In this document: positions 16,772 through 24,063 of the stretch, piece after piece
Numbering within the stretch: the stretch's first letter is position 1
Layout of the letters: every line of letters begins with the position of its first letter
Origin: DAOSEC01 sp035362935
GTDB lineage: Bacteria; Bacillota_I; Bacilli_A; ML615J-28; CAG-313
Direction: 5' to 3'
Length of the DNA: 64,000 nt
Assembly (NCBI GenBank): GCA_035362935.1
Contig: DAOSEC010000009.1
Coordinates: forward strand, 1 to 64,000
The notes under the pieces: model-generated
Databases searched by the model: none
What the model saw: only the letters and a program-made list of their open reading frames with translations
Told to the model about the DNA's origin: nothing
Program-made: the position numbers and the translations under genes

Positions 16772-17491
16772 CTTTGGTATGAATAGTTCAAATACAGCAT
16801 TCGAATAGTATTTTTTGACAGCATCAAGTTCATCTTGAGAACGAACCGTCCAAGCAATGATAATGACTCCACGTTTTTGCAAGTTGGTTAGTCTTCGCAT
16901 CGGTAGTAATGTGTGTTCATAATTAATGAAGTGAGGTTTTACAATGGGATATAAAACAATATGTTTGATTAATTGCTTATTGATCCAAGGTTCTTTGGAA
17001 TCTTTCATATCATAGGCTACGAGTCCTCTTTTGATGGTTGGTGCATGTTTCGTAAACCAATGGATAATAAATGGATTAAAGGACTGAACTGCATAATCTC
17101 CATCATAACCATTTAATACATCTAGTAAAACAGTGCATATCTCATCAATTCGTTTTGTGTTTTTGATTTCAATGAGAAGTGGGACTGCACCGGCTATTTC
17201 AGATAATACATCTTTAAGCAAAGGGATAGTTTGATTGCTTCCAAGCAGTGGATACTCTTTGATTTCATCGTATGTAGAAGTTTCGACCTCTAAAGGAACT
17301 CCACATAATCTTGTCAATGTAGAATCATGAAATACGACGATTTGTGAATCTTTAGTTATGTGAATGTCGAATTCCATTGCATAACCACGCTCTTTTGCTA
17401 ATTGAAAAGCTTTCATGGAATTTTCTGGGACAACTTCGTTGTCGGTGTGAAGACCTCTATGAGCGATGTCGTATGTTTTCATCCATTCCAA
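16763..17491 (-). CDS. Glycerophosphodiester phosphodiesterase
   Basis: It hydrolyses glycerophosphodiesters to glycerol-3-phosphate and an alcohol. The IAHRGLH motif near the N terminus, PENS, MEFDIHITKD and VFHDSTL are the conserved metal-binding and catalytic segments of the GDPD family. No signal peptide is visible, so it is cytoplasmic. Length is about 242 aa. The AGAGGTGA ribosome site (complement of 17497-17504) fits a TTG start at 17491. An ATG at 17482 is the alternative; a GTG at 17500 lies in the ribosome site. It is divergent from the MFS gene. Confidence 0.88.
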   Translation of the reverse strand: MEWMKTYDIAHRGLHTDNEVVPENSMKAFQLAKERGYAMEFDIHITKDSQIVVFHDSTLTRLCGVPLEVETSTYDEIKEYPLLGSNQTIPLLKDVLSEIAGAVPLLIEIKNTKRIDEICTVLLDVLNGYDGDYAVQSFNPFIIHWFTKHAPTIKRGLVAYDMKDSKEPWINKQLIKHIVLYPIVKPHFINYEHTLLPMRRLTNLQKRGVIIIAWTVRSQDELDAVKKYYSNAVFELFIPKKK

Positions 17492-17538
17492 TGAAATCAC
17501 CTCTTTCTAAATGTATTCTACCTTAATTTAAATGGTTT

Positions 17539-17575
17539 GTAAATACTACGTTTTACTTATGTAAATACTGCGTTT
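17539..17575. repeat. Pair of direct repeats upstream of the MFS promoter
   Basis: GTAAATACTRCGTTT occurs at 17539-17553 and 17561-17575, 22 bases apart (two helical turns). Each copy is also part of a GTAAA...TTTAC inverted repeat. This looks like a tandem operator for an unidentified regulator of the divergent GDPD/MFS pair. Confidence 0.5.
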
Positions 17576-17585
17576 CATTTACTCG

Positions 17586-17613
17586 TTGACAAATACAAGG
17601 GTTTTCGTATAAT
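17586..17613 (+). promoter_or_regulatory. MFS transporter promoter
   Basis: TTGACA (17586-17591), 16-bp spacer, TATAAT (17608-17613), just downstream of the paired repeats. Confidence 0.8.
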
Positions 17614-17645
17614 AGAGTTATAATATACGCAAGGAGTGTGGCATT

Positions 17646-19061
17646 TTGAAACTAGATTCGAAAAAAATATTGTTTGTTGGCTTAGCATTTTTCTTAATCT
17701 CTATCTTTTGGCAAGTGTATGACATTACCATTCCGAAAATACTAATGTATAAATTTGGGTTAAATCACAGCGTATCTGGTGTGATTATGGCTGTTGATAA
17801 TATTTTGGCATTAACGCTATTACCACTCTTTGGAGCATTATCTGACCGAAGTCGTCATAAACTAGGGCGCAGAACCCCATTTGTAATTATTGGTACAATC
17901 GCTGCTGTCATTGCATTTATGGGATTAACATTTTCTGATAATTATCAACTTCAATTGATTGAAGAAGCTGGTATTGTTGAATATGTTGATGGATTAGAAG
18001 CGGTACTTCCAGCAGGTCAAGTATTGACTGAGGCACAACTTATTGAAGTACGTGCGAGAGCCTGGGATGTCACAGTGAACAACCCAATGAATATCGTTGT
18101 ATTTTCTGGTCTTTTACTCATTGTTCTAATCGCGATGTCAACGTTCCGCTCACCAGCGGTTGCGTTAATGCCTGATGTGACGGTGAAACCACTTAGATCA
18201 AAGGCCAATGCAATCATTAACTTAATGGGTGGAGCGAGTGGAGCTATTGCACTTGTATTGATGATGGTTTATAAAACCGATGCAACCCGGTTTAATCATA
18301 ACATGATGCTATTCTTTACGATTGCCGCTATTATGTTAATATCACTCGGTGTCTTTTTATGGAAAGTAAAAGAACCAATCTTAGTAAAGCAAATGGAAGA
18401 AGACAAAATCAAATATGGCATTGTCGATGAAATGGAAGAAGTCAAAGAAGAAAAGTTACCAAAAGCACAACTTACTTCCTTAATTTTAATTCTATCATCT
18501 ATTTTCTTGTGGTTTATGGGTTATAATGCCGTTACATCTAAATTTTCAGTTTATGCAAAAGACATTCTTAATATGGGGGCAACCTTACCACTGATGATAG
18601 CTAATATTGCTGCTATTCTTACTTACATACCAGCAGGTATGGTAGCAAGTAAGATCGGGCGAAAAAACACGATTATGATTGGTGTTGTTATGATGGTAGT
18701 ATCGTTTGGTTCTGCATATTTCTTAACACCAACATCCAATTACTTAATGTATGTTGTACTACTATTAGCAGGTATGGGTTGGGCTTCGATTAATGTTAAC
18801 TCTTACCCAATGATAGCAGAACTTTCAAAAGGATCAAACGTCGGAAAATACACTGGATATTATTATACATTCTCAATGAGTGCACAAGCGATAACCCCTG
18901 TTATTTCTGGGGTATTGATGGATGTAATCGATCCTAGAATTTTGTTTCCATACGGAGCGTTCTTTATTTTCTTAGCATTCTTTACTATGATTATGGTAAA
19001 ACATGGAAATGCAAAACCAATTCCACAAAAGGCTGTCGAATACTTAGGGACAGATGACTAA
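17646..19061 (+). CDS. SLC45/GPH-like MFS transporter (probable sugar carrier)
   Basis: A 471-aa membrane protein with about 12 predicted helices. The loop-2 motif GALSDRSRHKLGRRTPFVIIG is diagnostic of the MFS and strongly resembles the GPH/SLC45 sugar-cation symporters. The opening FFLISIFWQVYDITIPKIL also fits that group. There is an extra periplasmic loop at ~100-140 and a charged cytoplasmic loop at ~245-275. The substrate is probably a di- or monosaccharide, which is inference. Start is TTG at 17646 behind AAGGAG (17631-17636). It has its own promoter and terminator, and two direct repeats upstream suggest regulation. Confidence 0.85.
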   Translation: MKLDSKKILFVGLAFFLISIFWQVYDITIPKILMYKFGLNHSVSGVIMAVDNILALTLLPLFGALSDRSRHKLGRRTPFVIIGTIAAVIAFMGLTFSDNYQLQLIEEAGIVEYVDGLEAVLPAGQVLTEAQLIEVRARAWDVTVNNPMNIVVFSGLLLIVLIAMSTFRSPAVALMPDVTVKPLRSKANAIINLMGGASGAIALVLMMVYKTDATRFNHNMMLFFTIAAIMLISLGVFLWKVKEPILVKQMEEDKIKYGIVDEMEEVKEEKLPKAQLTSLILILSSIFLWFMGYNAVTSKFSVYAKDILNMGATLPLMIANIAAILTYIPAGMVASKIGRKNTIMIGVVMMVVSFGSAYFLTPTSNYLMYVVLLLAGMGWASINVNSYPMIAELSKGSNVGKYTGYYYTFSMSAQAITPVISGVLMDVIDPRILFPYGAFFIFLAFFTMIMVKHGNAKPIPQKAVEYLGTDD

Positions 19062-19073
19062 TTATAACTATGT

Positions 19074-19104
19074 AGGCTGAAACCATTTGGTTTCAGCCTT
19101 TTTT
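19074..19104 (+). terminator. Terminator after the MFS gene
   Basis: An 11-bp stem (19074-19084 with 19089-19099) is followed by six T. Confidence 0.9.
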
Positions 19105-19120
19105 AATAAAGCGATTTCAT

Positions 19121-19172
19121 TATTCTAGAATTCGTTGAAAAAATCTGTAAACTATGTTATAATATTCTAGAA
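19121..19172. repeat. Two TATTCTAGAA boxes bracketing the PFK promoter
   Basis: The same 10-mer, containing the palindrome TTCTAGAA, occurs at 19121-19130 and 19163-19172, 42 bases apart (about four helical turns). One box is upstream of the -35 and the other covers the transcription start region. Confidence 0.5.
19135..19163 (+). promoter_or_regulatory. PFK promoter
   Basis: TTGAAA (19135-19140), 17-bp spacer, TATAAT (19158-19163). Confidence 0.8.
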
Positions 19173-19210
19173 AAATTTGATATAAATAGAATGGTAAAGG
19201 AGTCCAAACA

Positions 19211-20461
19211 ATGAGTAAAGTATTAAAAGGCGCATGTATTATTGGTCAATCTGGAGGACCAACATCTGTCATCAATACAAGTTTATTAGGAGCTGTGAAA
19301 GCTGCACTTGCATCTAGTTCCATTACGAAAGTACTAGGAGCATTAAATGGAATTGAAGGAGTTTTAAAAGATGAGTTAATCGTTTTCGATGAAGAAGATG
19401 ATAATGAATTAGAACTATTAAGACAAACCCCATCTTCAGTACTAGGAAGTTGTCGCTACAAATTAAAAGACTATAAAGTGGATGATACTGATTATCGTCG
19501 TATTTTAGAAATCTTTAAAAAGTATGATGTTCGTTATTTCTTCTACAATGGTGGAAATGATTCCATGGACACATGTAATAAGATTTCTAAATTCATGTTA
19601 GAAAATAATTATGAATGTCGCGTTATGGGTATTCCAAAAACAATCGACAATGATTTGGCTGGTACCGATCACTGTCCTGGATATGGTTCAGCAGCAAAAT
19701 ACATCGCACAAATTTGTACTGAACTTGCGTTAGATGCACGTGTGTATCCAAATGGACCCGTTGTTATTTTAGAAGTTATGGGAAGAAATGCTGGTTGGAT
19801 GGCTGCATCAAGTGCACTTGCTGGAATTCATGGCGTAGGACCAGACCTAATTTACTTACCAGAAAATCCATTTGATTTAGAAGATTTCATTGAACGCGTC
19901 AAAACCATTTATGCGAAAAAGAAAACAGCAGTTGTTGTTGTTTCCGAAGGAATCAAGGACAAAGATGGAGTTTACATTTCAGAATATGGAAGTGATTTAG
20001 CAAAACAAAAAGATTCATTCGGTCATGCACAAATGGGTGGGCTAGCTGCTTACTTAGGTAGTGCCTTCAAACGTGCAACCGGATTAAAGGTTCGTCCAAT
20101 CGAACTATCATTGTTACAACGTTGTGCTTCACATTCCATTTCAAAAGCGGATAGCGATGAAGCATACATGGCTGGATATGAAGCAGTTCGATACGCAGTA
20201 GCGGGTGGGACAGATAAAATGGCTGGCTATAAAGTGGTTCGTGAAAAAGATTACTATCGTTGTTCAATTGAATTTGTTCCACTAGAACAAGTTGGTGGGG
20301 TTGAAGTTCATTTCCCAACAAAATGGATGAACGAGGATAAAACAGGCGTTACCGAAGAATTTATTCAATATGCTCTTCCTTTGATTCAAGGTGAACTTGA
20401 TTATGTCAAAGAAGATGGTATGAACAAATTTGCTAAATTAAGATTTAAGCGTAGTAAATAA
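19211..20461 (+). CDS. PPi-dependent 6-phosphofructokinase
   Basis: It phosphorylates fructose 6-phosphate reversibly. The 416-aa protein has the PFK motifs GQSGGPTSVIN, GGNDSMDT, PKTIDNDL and EVMGRNAGWMA. Two positions that distinguish PPi from ATP enzymes both read as PPi type: Asp117 in GGND (Gly in ATP enzymes) and Lys143 in PKTIDND (Gly in ATP enzymes). This is established knowledge of the family; use of PPi is therefore likely but untested. RBS AAGGAG. It is monocistronic, with a consensus promoter between two TTCTAGAA boxes and a terminator. Confidence 0.92.
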   Translation: MSKVLKGACIIGQSGGPTSVINTSLLGAVKAALASSSITKVLGALNGIEGVLKDELIVFDEEDDNELELLRQTPSSVLGSCRYKLKDYKVDDTDYRRILEIFKKYDVRYFFYNGGNDSMDTCNKISKFMLENNYECRVMGIPKTIDNDLAGTDHCPGYGSAAKYIAQICTELALDARVYPNGPVVILEVMGRNAGWMAASSALAGIHGVGPDLIYLPENPFDLEDFIERVKTIYAKKKTAVVVVSEGIKDKDGVYISEYGSDLAKQKDSFGHAQMGGLAAYLGSAFKRATGLKVRPIELSLLQRCASHSISKADSDEAYMAGYEAVRYAVAGGTDKMAGYKVVREKDYYRCSIEFVPLEQVGGVEVHFPTKWMNEDKTGVTEEFIQYALPLIQGELDYVKEDGMNKFAKLRFKRSK

Positions 20462-20465
20462 AGAA

Positions 20466-20495
20466 AACTGTGGGGATATTCCTCACAGTTTTTTG
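20466..20495 (+). terminator. Terminator after the PFK gene
   Basis: AACTGTGGGG pairs with CCTCACAGTT (one G-U), then TTTT. Confidence 0.85.
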
Positions 20496-20523
20496 ATTTA
20501 ATGGTGAATTATAACGTGAACTA

Positions 20524-20532
20524 TGGTATAAT
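20524..20532 (+). promoter_or_regulatory. Extended -10 promoter of the nucleotidase gene
   Basis: TGG followed directly by TATAAT (20527-20532). Confidence 0.6.
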
Positions 20533-20564
20533 ATAAGAACGAAAAAACAGGGAGGCATATAAAC

Positions 20565-22562
20565 ATGTTTAAAAAAATATTCCATCTACTATTAGTAGTG
20601 ATGTCACTATTATTTGTAGTCGCTTGTACTACAATTGATAAAACCGCGATTAATATAGAGGTTGTACAACCAAATAAAGTAATATACGAACAAAACGAAA
20701 CCATTGATTTTGATGGTTTGATTGTATATGGTATCAATGTTTCTAATGAAAAGTGGATTATAGCCGAAAACGACTATACCATAAGTGCGGTATCAACCGC
20801 AGTAGTAGGTGATTTTGAAGTCACAGTTACCTACCTAGAGTTTACTGCAACCTTCACAATTGTAGTAAATCCGGAAATAAATGAAAATGCGAATTTAGTT
20901 GATATTAGTATAACAATGCCAAATAAATTATCTTATGTGTTGAATGAAACCTTTAATCCAACTGGTCTTATCGTCAGAAAAGTATTTGATGATGATTCAA
21001 TGATTGCGTTATCTGCAAACGAATACAGTATCACAGGATTTAATAGTACAACCAAAGGTGTAAAAACCATCACAGTTTCTTATTTAACTTATACAAAAAC
21101 ATTTCAGATTACAGTAACAGATCCAACGATTGTTATATCTAGTTTGGAAATTCTATTTATTAATGACTTTCATGGTGCACTTGAAGATGATGGAAATGGT
21201 AGAGGGATGGCAAGGATTGGTCAATATTTGATCAATCAAAAAAATTCAAAACCAGAGCAAGTGATTGTCTTATCTGCAGGTGATATGCTTCAAGGAACTG
21301 CAATTTCAAATCTTAATTTTGGGCGAGTTGTTGTCGAAAGCATGAACATTGCAGGATTTGACGCGATGACAATTGGAAACCACGAGTTTGATTGGGGAGT
21401 TGATAAGATAATTGGCTTTCGTGATGGGAGCCCTGAAAATGGCGAAGCAAACTTCCCGTGGTTAGCAGCGAATATTTTCGAACGCTCAACCAATACTGTC
21501 GTACCTTGGGCTGATCCATACACAATCATTGAACGTGGTGGAGTGAGAGTGGGAATCATTGGCGTGATTGGAGAAGGTTTGACGAGTTCCATCTCACCAT
21601 CCATTTCCAATCCTTATGAGTTTAAAAATCCAGCCCCAATCGTTGCTTCGATTGCCAAAGATCTAAGAACCAATCATGGTGTTACGGTGATCGTAGTCAA
21701 TGCACATGACGGAGAAACAAACTCAACAAGTAAATTAAATAATGCTTTACGCAGTTTAAGTGGTGATGAACGTGTGGATGCAATCATCAATTCGCATACA
21801 CATTATCGCTATGCAAGAACACAAACAAGATCAGATAATTATCAAATTCCTGTCGTTCAAGCAGGAAGTAGCGGAAGCCATATCGGAAAAATCGTGATTC
21901 AAATTGATCCAGTAACAAAAAATGCAACGCAAGCAAGTGGTTCTTACTTTGAAGTCGATTCCTCTTTGGCTGTAAACAATCCTCAAATTGCTCAATTAAT
22001 CGCAACAGAAAATGCACGTATCGCACCAATCATCAACCGAGTGGTTGCAACTGCAGGAGAAACGATGTATTCATCAAGTGTCGCAGACTGGAGTGCAGAT
22101 GTCTTTCGTAAAAAATTTGATGTTGATGTTGGAATCATCAACTACGGTGGAATTCGTTCGAATGCATTTCCAATCTATTCAAATAGTCAAGTAACGGTTG
22201 CTAAAATGATTGAAGTATTGCCATTTGATAATATGATGAAGACTGTTACGTTAACTGGAACAGAATTATTACAAGCATTTCGAACTGGTGGAACCTCTTT
22301 AGCCTACAGTTCAAATGTTGAGATTACCGGATCTGGATCTAGTTTATCCGCTCGAATCAATGGTATCAGCGTTACAGCAAATGGTCAGTATACGGTAGCT
22401 GCGGTCGATTATGTTTTTGATCAAGATCGTTATCCGTTCATTAATGGGTCAGATATCGTTACAACTGGAATCTTAGCACGCGATGTTTTGATTGAAGAGC
22501 TTGATCTCATCACATCAAAATCGATCTTATGGCGACCTTCTTTGGGGGCATATTATGAGTAA
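20565..22562 (+). CDS. Surface 5'-nucleotidase lipoprotein with Ig-like repeats
   Basis: A 665-aa exported lipoprotein. The signal peptide ends in the lipobox LFVVAC (Cys21). Two bacterial Ig-like domains follow (~27-105 and ~115-190; repeated LSYVLNETFNPTGLIV and VIYEQNETIDFDGLIV patterns). Then comes a calcineurin-like metallophosphatase domain (FINDFHGALED, SAGDMLQG, GNHEFDWG, NSHTHY) and a 5'-nucleotidase C-terminal domain (~475-650, with NYGGIRS). It probably hydrolyses extracellular nucleotides to salvage nucleosides. RBS GGGAGG. Its end overlaps the next gene (Nudix) by 8 bases. Confidence 0.92.
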   Translation: MFKKIFHLLLVVMSLLFVVACTTIDKTAINIEVVQPNKVIYEQNETIDFDGLIVYGINVSNEKWIIAENDYTISAVSTAVVGDFEVTVTYLEFTATFTIVVNPEINENANLVDISITMPNKLSYVLNETFNPTGLIVRKVFDDDSMIALSANEYSITGFNSTTKGVKTITVSYLTYTKTFQITVTDPTIVISSLEILFINDFHGALEDDGNGRGMARIGQYLINQKNSKPEQVIVLSAGDMLQGTAISNLNFGRVVVESMNIAGFDAMTIGNHEFDWGVDKIIGFRDGSPENGEANFPWLAANIFERSTNTVVPWADPYTIIERGGVRVGIIGVIGEGLTSSISPSISNPYEFKNPAPIVASIAKDLRTNHGVTVIVVNAHDGETNSTSKLNNALRSLSGDERVDAIINSHTHYRYARTQTRSDNYQIPVVQAGSSGSHIGKIVIQIDPVTKNATQASGSYFEVDSSLAVNNPQIAQLIATENARIAPIINRVVATAGETMYSSSVADWSADVFRKKFDVDVGIINYGGIRSNAFPIYSNSQVTVAKMIEVLPFDNMMKTVTLTGTELLQAFRTGGTSLAYSSNVEITGSGSSLSARINGISVTANGQYTVAAVDYVFDQDRYPFINGSDIVTTGILARDVLIEELDLITSKSILWRPSLGAYYE

Positions 22563-23055
22563 TGAATTCAAATACACACTTGCTTTTATCAAACATGGTA
22601 ATCATATTTTGATGATCAATCGTGAGAAAAGTCCATGGAAGGGGTCATGGAATGGCGTGGGAGGAAAACTGCTACCTGGTGAGTCGAAAGAAGAATGCAT
22701 CAAACGCGAAATTGTTGAAGAGACCGGTTATGAAATCGATAATGTTCAGTTTAAAGGAATATTAACTTGGGAAAATTTTGATGCAAAAGGGATGGGACTC
22801 TACTTATTTGTTGCGAGTCTTGACGAAGAAATTGATATTAGTCAAATTACACTAACGAAAGAAGGAATTCTCGCATGGAAAGAATATTCTTGGATTGTAT
22901 CACAAGATAACATAGGAGTAGCGAAAAACATTCCACATTTCTTACCCGCTATTATCGAAGACAATAAAACGATTCATTGTCATTGTGTTTTCAATGATTA
23001 TCAGTTATTGGAAGTGTCAATCAATGAACTTACAGACCAATGGGTTCATGTTTAG
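22555..23055 (+). CDS. Nudix hydrolase, MutT-like
   Basis: The 166-aa protein carries a full Nudix box: GKLLPGESKEECIKREIVEE followed by TG (GX5EX7REUXEEXGU). MutT-like enzymes remove oxidised nucleotides such as 8-oxo-dGTP; the substrate here is inferred. The ATG at 22555 overlaps the nucleotidase stop and follows GGGGG; a longer in-frame start at 22492 would lie well inside the nucleotidase gene. Overlap suggests coupled nucleotide metabolism. Confidence 0.85.
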   Translation: MSNEFKYTLAFIKHGNHILMINREKSPWKGSWNGVGGKLLPGESKEECIKREIVEETGYEIDNVQFKGILTWENFDAKGMGLYLFVASLDEEIDISQITLTKEGILAWKEYSWIVSQDNIGVAKNIPHFLPAIIEDNKTIHCHCVFNDYQLLEVSINELTDQWVHV

Positions 23056-23104
23056 TCTTTACAATAACGTGTATTTTTAGTAAAATGATGAAGAGGTGAA
23101 TAAA

Positions 23105-23953
23105 TTGAATAAAGTTGTTATTATATCGGATAGTACCTGTGACTTAACACAAGAACTACTCGATCGAATCCAAGTAAAAACAATACCATTACATGTGATT
23201 TTTAAGGAAAAGTCATACGATGATGGACGCAATCTTACTACAAATCAAATGTATCAAATGATTGAAGAAGTCGGATATTTGCCTACAACATCAGCTGTTT
23301 CACCGGGGGAGTGGATTCATTTTTTTGAACCATTCATTGAGCAAGGGTTCGATATTGTGTATCTTGGAATCGGTGCAGGGCTATCGGCAACATTCCAAAG
23401 TGCAAGAGTTGCCAGTTTGGAATTTCCAGAGGATCGTATCTTTTTGGTTGATTCGCAAAACTTATCTTCCGGGTCAGGATTGCTCGTTTTAACAGCAGCG
23501 AAGCTTCGTGATCAAGGATTGAGTGCTTCAAACATTCAAGAAGCATTAAACTTACTTGTTCCAAAAGTGAGAAGCCAATTTGCGATTGAGACGTTAGAGT
23601 TTTTGCATCGTGGCGGAAGATGTAGTGGGACAGCACGATTGTTTGGAACAATGCTAAAACTAAAACCAATCATCAAAGTGATAGACGGAAAGCTTCAAGT
23701 TGGGAAAAAACCAATTGGTAAGATTACCCGTGCACTTGATGTAATGCTAGACGAACTGATTCTTGTGTTAGATCAGGTGGATCCTGAATTTGTCATGGTA
23801 ACACATAGTGTGGCTAACGATGCTGCAACATACGCGATTGAAAAGTTATTGGGTTTAAACTACTTCAAGAATGTGTATGAAACAGAAGCAGGTTGTGTCA
23901 TTTCAACGCATTGTGGAAAAGGGACGATTGGTATTTTATACATTATGAAATAA
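23105..23953 (+). CDS. DegV-family fatty-acid-binding protein
   Basis: The 282-aa sequence matches the DegV/FakB family. It has N-terminal VVIISDSTCDLT, the lipid-contact segment LPTTSAVSPGEW, GLSATFQSA and the conserved FLHRGGRCSG. FakB proteins present fatty acids to the kinase FakA; no fakA is in this window. The start is TTG at 23105, five bases after AGAGGTGA; a GTG at 23096 lies within that ribosome site. A terminator follows. Confidence 0.9.
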   Translation: MNKVVIISDSTCDLTQELLDRIQVKTIPLHVIFKEKSYDDGRNLTTNQMYQMIEEVGYLPTTSAVSPGEWIHFFEPFIEQGFDIVYLGIGAGLSATFQSARVASLEFPEDRIFLVDSQNLSSGSGLLVLTAAKLRDQGLSASNIQEALNLLVPKVRSQFAIETLEFLHRGGRCSGTARLFGTMLKLKPIIKVIDGKLQVGKKPIGKITRALDVMLDELILVLDQVDPEFVMVTHSVANDAATYAIEKLLGLNYFKNVYETEAGCVISTHCGKGTIGILYIMK

Positions 23954-23977
23954 GCAATCTTTAAAAAGGTTGATTTG

Positions 23978-24003
23978 AAAGGGTGTCTGTGACACCTTTT
24001 TTC
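23978..24003 (+). terminator. Terminator after degV
   Basis: AAAGGGTGTC pairs with GACACCTTTT around TGT, followed by T. Confidence 0.8.
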
Positions 24004-24025
24004 ATTTTCAAATTGAGGGTTCTTA

Positions 24026-24034
24026 TGGTATAAT
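24026..24034 (+). promoter_or_regulatory. Extended -10 promoter of the U32 gene
   Basis: TGG followed by TATAAT (24029-24034). Confidence 0.6.
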
Positions 24035-24063
24035 ATGAGAGAAGAAAAGGTAATGGTGATACC

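Noticed and set aside
21290..22194. Overlapping frames in the nucleotidase gene
   Set aside because: Shadows of a gene with clear domains; no ribosome sites.
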